Program-made: the position numbers and the translations under genes
Notes under the pieces: generated by a model
What the model saw: only the letters and a program-made list of their open reading frames with translations
The model's database searches: none
What the model was told of the DNA's origin: nothing
Origin: CAVWCQ01 sp963753545
Lineage (GTDB): Bacteria; Chloroflexota; Anaerolineae; Aggregatilineales; Aggregatilineaceae
Direction of reading: 5' to 3'
Assembly (NCBI GenBank): GCA_963753545.1
Contig: CAVWCQ010000011.1
Location: 930,001 to 994,000, forward strand
DNA length: 64,000 nucleotides
Shown: one piece after another, positions 56,654 through 64,000 of the stretch
How positions within the stretch are numbered: position 1 is the first letter of the stretch
Layout: the number at the start of each line of letters is the position of its first letter

Positions 56654-57886
56654 CTACTGGCGATTCAGGCGCGGGTTCAAAATCTCCGAAATACTCTCCC
56701 CCAACAGGCTGAAAGCCAGGGTCAGCATGGCAATCGCCAGGCCGGGGAACGTCACCAGCCACCACGCCGAGCGCATATTTTCCTGCCCGTGCGCCAGGTC
56801 CGCGCCCCAGTCGGGGATCGTGACGGGCAGACCCAGGCCAATAAAAGATAATCCCGCCCCGGTCAGAATGGCGTCAGCCACATTGACCGAGAAGATCACG
56901 ACGATGGATGAAATCACATTCGGGAAGATATACAGCGCCAGAATCGAGGCGCGGCTGGCCCCCAGACTGCGCGCCGCTTCCACATACAACTGCTCTTTGA
57001 TGGCCAGGGTTTGCCCGCGCACAATGCGGAAGTAGGTCGGAATGTAGATCACGGCGATGGCGACGACAATATTGCCGATGCCCGCGCTCAGCACGGCGGC
57101 GATGGCAATCGCCAGAATCAGGCCGGGGAAGCTGTATAGACTGTCCATCACGAGAGTCATCAGCCGGTCAGGAAGCCCGCCCCAGAAGCCGCTCAGCAGA
57201 CCTACCGGGATGCCCACAACGGCGGCGAAAATAGCCGAGAGCATGCCGATAATCAAGGTGGTGCGCGTGCCGTAGATCAGGCGGCTGAACACATCCTGCC
57301 CCAGCACATTGGTTCCCATTATAAAGCCGTGTTCGTAGTGGCGACCGACAAACCCGACGGTAGTCAGTTCCGGGTATTTTTCCACAATGCCTGTGTCGGA
57401 TTCCTTGATCAAAGCCCCCTGAAATTCACCGTTCACGACAGAGGCCATTAACTGATCAATCGTCATATCGAAGGCGCGCACAGGACGCGGGCGGATTTTG
57501 CCCAACGCTTCGCCCTGCTGGCTGACGGCGCGGCTGGAAACCTCGTCGATTACGCCAATCTTGGCAGCCTGGGATGCCTTTTCTACGCCGTTGTTCAGGC
57601 TGGCGAAATCCGTATACCCTGCGTCGGAGCGGGCCACCAACACAAAGGCGTCCGGGCTTGTGCCGGGAGCCTGTTTGCTCGGTCCGGCCTCTTCGGTGTA
57701 GTCAAAGGGCGCGATCAATCCCGGAAACAGGCCGATAAAAATGAAAAACAACACCGCCAGCCCGCTGATGGTCATCAACCACCAGTTGACGCCGTGCCAG
57801 CGGCTCATCAGCATAAAGCGCCGCCAGAACCCGATGCGGTCCAGTTCCGATTTCCACTCTGGGAGAGTTTTCTGTGCGTCCGTCAT
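56654..57886 (-). CDS. oppC: Oligopeptide ABC transporter permease, OppC type, with large insert
   Basis: A 410-residue permease; OppC is usually about 300. TM1 is WWLMTISGLAVLFFIFIGL. After it, about 115 residues (about 75-190) form an outside domain containing DAFVLVARSDAGYTDFASLN, AAKIGVIDEVSSRAV and TIDQLMASVVNGEFQGALIK, which resembles one lobe of a periplasmic binding protein. The normal core then follows: GTNVLGQDVFSRLIYGTRTT, the EAA loop EAARSLGASRASILALYIFP and GLSFIGLGLP. It starts 12 nt after oppB. The insert is the notable oddity. Confidence 0.9.
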   Translation of the reverse strand: MTDAQKTLPEWKSELDRIGFWRRFMLMSRWHGVNWWLMTISGLAVLFFIFIGLFPGLIAPFDYTEEAGPSKQAPGTSPDAFVLVARSDAGYTDFASLNNGVEKASQAAKIGVIDEVSSRAVSQQGEALGKIRPRPVRAFDMTIDQLMASVVNGEFQGALIKESDTGIVEKYPELTTVGFVGRHYEHGFIMGTNVLGQDVFSRLIYGTRTTLIIGMLSAIFAAVVGIPVGLLSGFWGGLPDRLMTLVMDSLYSFPGLILAIAIAAVLSAGIGNIVVAIAVIYIPTYFRIVRGQTLAIKEQLYVEAARSLGASRASILALYIFPNVISSIVVIFSVNVADAILTGAGLSFIGLGLPVTIPDWGADLAHGQENMRSAWWLVTFPGLAIAMLTLAFSLLGESISEILNPRLNRQ

Positions 57887-57898
57887 GATGTGTGTCCC

Positions 57899-59272
57899 TT
57901 AGTACCGGATGCGCGGGTCAACAAAGGCGTACAAAATGTCCATCAGCAGGGTCGTGACGGAAATCATCACGGCAAACACGGTGACACCGCCCTGCACTAA
58001 TGGATAGTCACGCAGGGCGATGCCTTCTTTGAGCATCAGACCCATGCCCGGCCAGGAAAAAGTTGTTTCAGTCAACACCGCACCCGCGAACAGGATGGCA
58101 ACCTGAAGCCCGATCAGGGTCAGGATCGGGATAAACGTATTGCGGAGCGAGTGATAATAGACGATTTTACGCTCTGGCACGCCGCGCGCCCGCGCTGAGG
58201 AGACATACTCTTCTTGCAGCGTTTCGATCATATTGGAGCGCGTCAGGCGCACGAACACGCCGACCAGGGCCAGCGAGAGCGTGGTCACAGGCAGGATCAT
58301 GTGCTCAAGGATGCTTTTTAATGCGCCCCAGTTAGGCGAGAGGGTCAGCGACAAGATCAATAGGATCGCAAGAACACAAACCATTTGGATGCGAAACACA
58401 CGTTTTGCAAACCGTTCATAGCCCAGCCGTTTTACCAGGTTAGGTGGCATTGATCCCAGGAAAAGAAAATCAGTGAATTGGCTGAATAAACCCTGTCTGA
58501 TTTGGGTTCCGTTCTCGATTCTCATGAGGTGCGGCTTGCTGAGATTGATCCAGACCTTCAGCACCAGTAATCCAAACAGCAGCAGAAGCATCGCCAGCAC
58601 GGTTTCGGAGTGATTGGTCACAATACTGTCCAGGGTCAAAATATTGGTATGGCGGATCATTTTGACCTTGGGATCAATTCGCCCCGCGACTGGCAGCCAG
58701 CCAAGCTGCAAACTGAAGATCAGTTGGAGCAGCAGACCCATCCAGAAAATGGGGATGGAATAGATAAAGACCGCTCCGAGACGGATCGCCACATCGGGCG
58801 TTTTTTTATGTTTATCTGCCGCGAACGCGCCGCTGGCAACCCCAAAGATCAGCGTGATCAGCGAGGCTGGGATGACCAGTTCGATGGTCGCGGGCAGGCG
58901 TTCCTGGATTTTTTCGGCAACAGGCCGCTCCTCGCCCACAATCGACACACCAAAATCGCCGTGAATCAGCCCTTTCAGGTAATTCACATACTGGACATGC
59001 AGCGGATCATTCAGTCCCAGGCGGTCGCGAATTTCGGCAATGCGAACCGGATCGGTCCCTGGTTTCATACGGGACTTGATCGGGTCGCCGGGCAGCACGC
59101 GCATGAACAGGAATACAACCGTGACCAGCACCCAGATCATGGGGATGGTCAGCAGCACGCGCATGACGATAAAGCTGCGCAGCGAAGCGCTGCCGGTCAG
59201 CATGGCATACAGCACAAAAATCCCGATCAGACCCAGGCTGCCGATGCATAACGATTGGAATGTAAGCTCCAT
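57899..59272 (-). CDS. oppB: Oligopeptide ABC transporter permease, OppB type, with inserts
   Basis: A 457-residue permease; OppB is usually 310-340. The N-terminus adds one helix (IGSLGLIGIFVLYAMLTG) before the standard TM1 (VLLTIPMIWVLVTVVFLFMR) and LPGDPI. A second addition of about 110 residues (about 215-325) lies between the core helices and holds extra helices (VLAMLLLLFGLLVLKVWI and IQMVCVLAILLILSLTL). The EAA-like loop EEYVSSARARGVPERKIVYY and the C-terminus PRIRY are standard. Pairs with OppC to pass peptides across the membrane. Confidence 0.9.
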   Translation of the reverse strand: MELTFQSLCIGSLGLIGIFVLYAMLTGSASLRSFIVMRVLLTIPMIWVLVTVVFLFMRVLPGDPIKSRMKPGTDPVRIAEIRDRLGLNDPLHVQYVNYLKGLIHGDFGVSIVGEERPVAEKIQERLPATIELVIPASLITLIFGVASGAFAADKHKKTPDVAIRLGAVFIYSIPIFWMGLLLQLIFSLQLGWLPVAGRIDPKVKMIRHTNILTLDSIVTNHSETVLAMLLLLFGLLVLKVWINLSKPHLMRIENGTQIRQGLFSQFTDFLFLGSMPPNLVKRLGYERFAKRVFRIQMVCVLAILLILSLTLSPNWGALKSILEHMILPVTTLSLALVGVFVRLTRSNMIETLQEEYVSSARARGVPERKIVYYHSLRNTFIPILTLIGLQVAILFAGAVLTETTFSWPGMGLMLKEGIALRDYPLVQGGVTVFAVMISVTTLLMDILYAFVDPRIRY

Positions 59273-59486
59273 CTCTCACTACACTTTCTATTCGGATGGC
59301 TGAGTGGAGACCTTCGTCTTCAAGCTTGAGGGAAACAAGCAACTATAACGCACTTATACGCAGTGTTGCGGCAGATGCTACCAGATTCCGGGGCCTCGAT
59401 CAAAAACGAGCCGGGCAGATGAACCAAATCCGGCGAGGCATAACCATCGCCTCGCCGGAAATTGTCAGCGTTCAGAGCCTTCTGTC

Positions 59487-61067
59487 TTATTCTTCCTTCG
59501 ACAGTGAGGCGAAGCGGAATTCCAGGGCCGAGCCGTAAACGACGCCAGCTACATTATTGCGGTAGGCGTAGTTTTCAGTCGCCACGTAGACGGGCAGGGT
59601 GACGACTTCGTCAGCATAAAGCTGCTGGATATCAACATAGGTCTGTTCACGGGTTGCCGGGTCGGCAACTTCGGAGCGGCCCTTCAGGATCAGCGCGTCC
59701 ATCTGATCATTGCAGTAGAAGACACCCAGGCTGTCGGATGCACCGCACTGCGCGAACGGATCGATGTAGTTGCTGCTGTCGGGATAGTCGAAGAACCAGC
59801 CGAACATGAAGATCGGGTAGTCGCCGGAGGTCGCGGCCTCCACGTAGGTGCTCCATTCAGCAACCTGGAGGTTCACCTGGACCACACCCGTCGCTTCAAG
59901 CTGTTCCTTGACGATTGTCACGACGTCCACCATCTGGTCGCCGTAGTGTTCCGGCGGGTACCAGAGATCGAGCACCAGCGGGTTGTCAGCGGTGTAACCA
60001 GACTTGGCGAATTCAGCCGCCGCTGCTTGGGGATCAGCGAAGCCGTAGGTGTCGAGGAACGCTTCGTCCGCACCCAGGAAGCCGGGCGGGATCATCGAGT
60101 ACAGCGGCTGGTAACTTCCACCCAGGGCGCGGTCTACGATCTCATCGCGGTCGATGGCGTAGGCAAAGCCCTTGCGGACATTGATGTCATCACCGGGGGC
60201 CATCGCGTGCTGGAAGATCATGTAAATGATACGTCCAGGAGCGCTGATAATGCTGATGTCCTGGTTGTTGCGCAGGGTGTCGAGTTCGGTGGGCGACAGG
60301 GTACGCATCGCCACATCCACTTCGCCAGATTCCAGGGCGAGGCTGAGCTGGGGTGAGTCTTTGTAGTAGCGAATGATGATGTTCGGCGTCACGGCTGCGG
60401 TTCCGTGATAGTTCGGGTTCGCCGCAAAAACGGCCTGCTCTTCAGATGTATAGCTGACGAGCGAGTAAGCGCCGTTGCCATTGATCTGCGTTGGGAAGTT
60501 GTTGATCGCGTCCGCCGGATAGTCTGCGGGGTTGATCACGACATAGGGCGGGGTGGTGGTCAACAGCGGAAACAGGTCGAATGCAGCATTGAGCGTAAAG
60601 ACGACCTTGCCATCGACAGCTTCCACTTTGCTGACAAAAGAAGTCACCAGGGGAGCAGCCGGGTCGCCGTTGAGGGCCATCACGCGGTTGACGCTGGCGG
60701 CAACTTCTTCCGCGCCGTAGGGTGTACCATCGGCAAACTTCAGGTCGGGCTTCAGTTCAAAGGTATAGGTCAGACCATCTTCAGAAACTGTAGGCATTGC
60801 CGCCGCGATTGCGGGTTCTATCTCGGTAGTGCCAGGGGTCAGGCGCAGCAGGCCTTCATTGGTGTTGCGCAGGATTTCCCAGTCGTGATAGCTATAAGCG
60901 TCGGCGGGGTCAAGCTTAGAAATGGCGTCTGTCGTGCCGAGGATGATCGTATCGGCAGCGCGGGCGGTCCGGGTCTGAGCCACAGTGTCGGTGCTGGCGC
61001 TCGCTGTGCCAATTCCGAGAGCCGTCAGAGCCAGGACCACAATAACCAACAAATTGATCCGTTTCAT
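59487..61067 (-). CDS. oppA: Oligopeptide-binding protein, family 5
   Basis: A 526-residue binding protein. The ATG at 61067 (AGGGAGAAGAGG upstream) opens a signal peptide (NLLVIVVLALTALGIGTASA). The SBP_bac_5 pattern is clear: ISKLDPADAYSYHDWEILRN, AAAMPTVSEDGLTYTFELKP, FADGTPYGAEEVAASVNRVM, INGNGAYSLVSY and VRKGFAYAIDRDEIV. It captures peptides or similar solutes for OppBCDF, whose genes follow on the same strand after 214 nt. The preceding 390 nt (61137-61527) hold no gene and should contain the operon promoter. Confidence 0.92.
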   Translation of the reverse strand: MKRINLLVIVVLALTALGIGTASASTDTVAQTRTARAADTIILGTTDAISKLDPADAYSYHDWEILRNTNEGLLRLTPGTTEIEPAIAAAMPTVSEDGLTYTFELKPDLKFADGTPYGAEEVAASVNRVMALNGDPAAPLVTSFVSKVEAVDGKVVFTLNAAFDLFPLLTTTPPYVVINPADYPADAINNFPTQINGNGAYSLVSYTSEEQAVFAANPNYHGTAAVTPNIIIRYYKDSPQLSLALESGEVDVAMRTLSPTELDTLRNNQDISIISAPGRIIYMIFQHAMAPGDDINVRKGFAYAIDRDEIVDRALGGSYQPLYSMIPPGFLGADEAFLDTYGFADPQAAAAEFAKSGYTADNPLVLDLWYPPEHYGDQMVDVVTIVKEQLEATGVVQVNLQVAEWSTYVEAATSGDYPIFMFGWFFDYPDSSNYIDPFAQCGASDSLGVFYCNDQMDALILKGRSEVADPATREQTYVDIQQLYADEVVTLPVYVATENYAYRNNVAGVVYGSALEFRFASLSKEE

Positions 61068-61527
61068 GCCTCTTCTCCCTAGTGCTAAATAACTAAAATG
61101 TGGCGTGAATGAACCTGTGAGCGTGGATAGCGTCAATAAGCCTCCTTATGTTCCCAGGTGCTTCTCCCGCCATAAGAAAACGCTTTCATTATACTGAAGG
61201 CTTTCTTACCGGGATTCGTGCAAAGTGACGATGTTTTCGCCTCCCTGTGCCCTTGACCGGAGATGCCGTATCGTGCCCGTGCAGGTGAACAACCCGCCCG
61301 CTTAGTCACATCGTACAATTCCGGCAAGAGTACACTTAGCAAGGATACTATCAGAAACAAAAGAGAGCAAATTCGGCGAATAAACAACCGTGTTTGGTGT
61401 GGTTTTATACGCACCTGTATTCCGTTTTGTTCATCGGGATAATAAAAATGCCGGGCAGGAGTCAAACAGCTCGGCTTTGTTGGAAAGGAAAAAATTGCAA
61501 ACTGGCGGAACTTATCGAGAGCGTAGG

Positions 61528-61761
61528 TTACTTTTTGCCACCGAACAGCCCGCTGAACAGGCCGCCCAGGCCGCCTTTTTTGCCCAAACCAGGGATCTGC
61601 GAGAGATCAGAGATATCTCCCGAAAGTAGTTTGTCGACATTCTGGTTCAAGGGAGCAGGCAGTGTCTTGGCTAGATAATCGCCGACGACGCCGACAACCT
61701 GCGTTGCCATTTTTTCGTCAAGCCCAGTCTTTTCGGTAATCATTTTCACGAGTTGGTTCAT
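61528..61761 (-). CDS. Small helical protein of unknown function
   Basis: A 77-residue protein: MNQLVKMITEKTGLDEKMAT, VVGVVGDYLAKTLPAPL, then a glycine-rich tail (GLGKKGGLGGLFSGLFGGKK). The helical first part resembles small DUF2267/DUF937-like bundles only in character; I do not assign a family. AGGAGG precedes the ATG. It lies between rubrerythrin and the opp operon, same strand. Confidence 0.7.
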   Translation of the reverse strand: MNQLVKMITEKTGLDEKMATQVVGVVGDYLAKTLPAPLNQNVDKLLSGDISDLSQIPGLGKKGGLGGLFSGLFGGKK

Positions 61762-61847
61762 AGATCCTCCTCAAAAGATGGTGCAAGAACTATCTTCAGT
61801 ATAAACCATTCTAATAAAAGCGCAACTGGCAGAAGGATATATCAGTA

Positions 61848-61876
61848 AAGAAGCCGAGTTGTAACCCGGCTTCTTT
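61848..61876 (-). terminator. Terminator downstream of rubrerythrin
   Basis: A 13-bp stem with one mismatch (AAGAAGCCGAGTT against AACCCGGCTTCTT), 3-nt loop, with TTTTT on the plus side and TTTAC on the minus side. It begins 14 nt after the rubrerythrin stop codon. Confidence 0.75.
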
Positions 61877-61889
61877 TTGTTGGCTGGTC

Positions 61890-62393
61890 CTAGAACTTGC
61901 GGAATTTTTCGTGCCGCTGCCCGCAGATGGGGCATACGTCGGGGGCGTCGCCTTCCATCGTGAAACCGCAGCCGGGGCAGACCCAGACATCTGTGGCATC
62001 AATATCCTGCTTGGCTTCCAGGCAACTGCCAGCCGCCGCGTAAAGCCGGGCGTGGATTTTTTCGGCTTCATTGGCCCAACTCATAGAGCGGAGTGCTTTT
62101 TCTTCGCCCTGAGCATCGGCTACTTCTTTGTAGGCCATGTACATTTCTTCAACTTCAAACGTTTCGCCGCCAAAGGCTTCGCTCAGATTCGCCGCCGTAT
62201 CACCAATGCCGCCGAGGGCGCGCAGGTGATTGCTGGCGTGAACCTGTTCGGAGTAGGCAGCGGCCTCAAACAGCCGGGCGATATTGAGCAGTTTTTCGCG
62301 GCGAGCCTGTTCTGCAAAATTCAAGTATTTGACGTGAGCCTGGCTCTCGCCAGCAAAGGCTGCCCATAAATTCGTTTCAGTCATTTTTCGCAT
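61890..62393 (-). CDS. rbr: Rubrerythrin
   Basis: A 167-residue protein of classical rubrerythrin order. The ferritin-like domain carries the di-iron ligands in AFAGESQAHVKYLNFAEQA, SEQVHASNHL, VEEMYMAYKEVAD and ANEAEKIHARLY. The C-terminal rubredoxin domain has VWVCPGCGFTMEG and DVCPICGQ. It reduces hydrogen peroxide, protecting oxygen-sensitive enzymes; that fits an organism with CODH/ACS. The start could also be the ATG three codons later (62384). Confidence 0.96.
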   Translation of the reverse strand: MRKMTETNLWAAFAGESQAHVKYLNFAEQARREKLLNIARLFEAAAYSEQVHASNHLRALGGIGDTAANLSEAFGGETFEVEEMYMAYKEVADAQGEEKALRSMSWANEAEKIHARLYAAAGSCLEAKQDIDATDVWVCPGCGFTMEGDAPDVCPICGQRHEKFRKF

Positions 62394-62710
62394 GGTGTTT
62401 GTATCCTTAATTTATAGGGAGAAGGCAGCGTCTCATTGTAAACAGAGTGTTGGCCCGCGCCAAATATTTGTGATTTTTTGCACGTTTTTATAATGATCGA
62501 TTTCACGCCTTCGCCAGGGTAATCTTCAACAAGGGTCTTCCCATTCAACAACTTTCTGGTGTATACTTTGGGTCGTGTCAACCACAACAAACTGAGGGCA
62601 AACGTTTTATGAATAACCTCCCACCAACCCGCTGATCGTTCGTCACCGTCGTAGCTCGATCCTCCAGCCGCAAGGCTTCTTTCCGATTCGATTTGCCAAT
62701 TTGTTCTAAT

Positions 62711-62729
62711 CCTGACACGAGATGTCAGG
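62711..62729. promoter_or_regulatory. Perfect 7-bp inverted repeat upstream of the ABC exporter
   Basis: CCTGACA and TGTCAGG flank 5 nt, about 100 nt before the exporter start and in the divergent gap with rubrerythrin. A TATGAT at 62740-62745 could be the -10 box of the exporter promoter, placing the repeat over the -35 zone as an operator would be. Confidence 0.45.
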
Positions 62730-62825
62730 AAAGTAGTGATATGATCTTTATGTTGTCCTGTGACCGAAGCGTGCGCGTATGAGCGTGCGCGCAACCGGCT
62801 ATCCTAGCTTCATGGAGCTGCCCTC

Positions 62826-64000
62826 ATGAGCGAACGGACAAAGAGCGAGTTTACCGTTCAAAACACCTATCCCTATAACCGATCCGGCCCGGCCCGGTGG
62901 ATCTTCTCGCACGCCTGGCGGTACAAATGGTTTGTGATCATCGCGATTGGCCTGGCCATCATCAGCTACTTCGCCTATTCGAGCAGCCCGGTGCTGATCG
63001 GATGGGCCGCGCAGGAGATTCTGCACCCGACAGATGGGCATAAACTGCTGTGGATATCGCTGGCGATCCTGGGCGTGCTGCTGCTGGACGGCGTCGCCTT
63101 CCTGAGCAGCAGTCTGCTGGTGGAAACACTGGCGCAGCGCCTCGAAGTGGATGCCCGCCAGGAGTTGTATATCGGCCTGCTGGGCAAAAGCCAGACGTTT
63201 CATGATCGCCAGCGCGTGGGGGATATTATGGCCCGCGCGACTGACGACGTGCGCCAGTTGAACCCAACAGTCAGCCCTGGCCTGCGCTTCATCTTTGACA
63301 CTGTGATGGGTATCACTGTACCCCTGCTTTACATCGGGCTGATCAACGTCCGGCTGCTGGTGGTCCCGGTCCTGTTTGTCCTGGCCTACATCGTTGCCGT
63401 GCGCCGTTACACGCACCAGCTTAACCCGGTGATGTACGAGCAGCGCGAAGCGTTCGGCAAACTGAATGCCGGGCTGGAAGAGGCGATCTCCGGTATCGAG
63501 ATCGTGAAGGCCAGCGTGCAGGAAGCCTATGAACGCTCCCGGTTCCGCCGCAATGCAGCCGCTTACCGCGATTTTTTTGTGCGGCAGGGCCGCATTGAAG
63601 CGCGCTACCTGCCCCTTCTGCTCTACGGCGTGGCGCTTGGCCTGACTTTTTTGCACAGCATGATTCTCTACCGGAACGGGTCACTGACCATCCCGCAGAT
63701 CATCGCCGTGATGGGGCTGATGAACGTGCTGCGTTTTCCGGTGTTCATCTCGATCTTCTCGTTCGGGTTGGTCCAACTGGGGATCGCCAGCGCGGAACGC
63801 ATCCTGGCGATCATCAAGGCGGAGACGGAACTGGACGAAAACGCGGGCGGCTTTGGCAAGCAGATCGAAGGCGATATCGTCTTTGAAAATGTCACCTTCC
63901 GCTACGATCAGAGCGAGACACCTGTGCTCGAAAATATCTCGTTCCACATCAGGCCGGGCCAGACCGTTGCCGTGGTCGGCCAGACCGGATCGGGCAAGAG
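62826..64000 (+). CDS. ABC exporter (fused membrane and ATPase domains), 3' end outside window
   Basis: An open frame from ATG 62826 (GGAG 9 nt upstream) to the window edge, 391 codons. The membrane domain has helices such as WFVIIAIGLAIISYFAYS, WISLAILGVLLLDGVAFL, LLYIGLINVRLLVVPVLFVL and the coupling motif RATDDVRQLN, typical of MsbA/MdlB-type type IV exporters. The ATPase domain begins GDIVFENVTFRYDQ and the window ends inside Walker A (VVGQTGSGK). Often such genes come in heterodimeric pairs, so a partner may follow. Substrate unknown. Confidence 0.92.
   Translation, partial: MSERTKSEFTVQNTYPYNRSGPARWIFSHAWRYKWFVIIAIGLAIISYFAYSSSPVLIGWAAQEILHPTDGHKLLWISLAILGVLLLDGVAFLSSSLLVETLAQRLEVDARQELYIGLLGKSQTFHDRQRVGDIMARATDDVRQLNPTVSPGLRFIFDTVMGITVPLLYIGLINVRLLVVPVLFVLAYIVAVRRYTHQLNPVMYEQREAFGKLNAGLEEAISGIEIVKASVQEAYERSRFRRNAAAYRDFFVRQGRIEARYLPLLLYGVALGLTFLHSMILYRNGSLTIPQIIAVMGLMNVLRFPVFISIFSFGLVQLGIASAERILAIIKAETELDENAGGFGKQIEGDIVFENVTFRYDQSETPVLENISFHIRPGQTVAVVGQTGSGK

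Noticed and set aside
62760..62800. Inverted GCGTGCGCG repeat before the ABC exporter as an operator
   Set aside because: The two units are direct rather than inverted copies and the match is short; not enough to call.

Overview
The window looks like a chromosomal segment of a moderately GC-rich bacterium, most likely a member of the Chloroflexota (Anaerolineae-like). That assignment is inference from gene content: an M23 peptidase carrying four NBR1-type Ig-like domains, a DUF1028 protein, many extracytoplasmic proteins with Thr/Pro-rich linkers after their signal sequence, and a bacterial-type CO dehydrogenase/acetyl-CoA synthase (CODH/ACS) cluster. No rRNA or taxonomic marker is present to settle it.

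Layout. 0-9.4 kb: a truncated multi-PAS/GAF sensor, isocitrate dehydrogenase, the M23/NBR1 protein, a disrupted GH127 gene and a disrupted TolB-like beta-propeller gene. 9.5-16.1 kb: a minus-strand phosphate regulon in the order phoB-phoR, pstS-pstC-pstA-pstB (no phoU seen). 16.2-22.6 kb: secG, a family-5 solute-binding protein, tRNA-Leu(CAG) with its own promoter and terminator, a FtsB/DivIC-like protein, a DUF1028 protein, a degenerate receiver-DUF309 fusion and an L,D-transpeptidase. 22.6-33.3 kb: signal peptidase I, a lipoprotein, a DinB-family protein, galE, a glycosyltransferase, a thioredoxin/NHL-repeat protein, an SH3 surface protein, a nitrilase-family hydrolase and a sortase.

33.3-49.8 kb is the centrepiece: one co-directional minus-strand block, read from high to low coordinates as HMA-like small protein, cooS (acsA), acsB, acsD, acsC, a small Cys-rich protein, an acsV-like corrinoid reactivator, acsE, a metV-metF fusion, two cooC/acsF-type Ni-insertion ATPases, and an FGGY carbohydrate kinase that overlaps the last cooC. 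This encodes the carbonyl branch and the last methyl-branch steps of the Wood-Ljungdahl pathway. acsB contains an intein of about 526 residues with two LAGLIDADG motifs, inserted immediately before the first Cys of the CGC motif that holds the distal nickel of the A-cluster. I consider this the most notable object in the window.

50-64 kb: a two-gene ABC-2 export system, a second DinB-like gene, an AT-richer stretch with only tiny ORFs (53.2-54.3 kb), a complete opp-type peptide ABC transporter whose permeases carry unusual extra segments, a small helical protein, rubrerythrin, and a truncated ABC exporter.

Quality note: many genes are broken by single-base shifts, nearly all consistent with an extra base in the given sequence, and they are densest at 34.9-46.3 kb. 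Protein similarity continues smoothly across each shift, so I treat most as likely sequence errors and annotate the genes whole; spans of such genes are my reconstruction.
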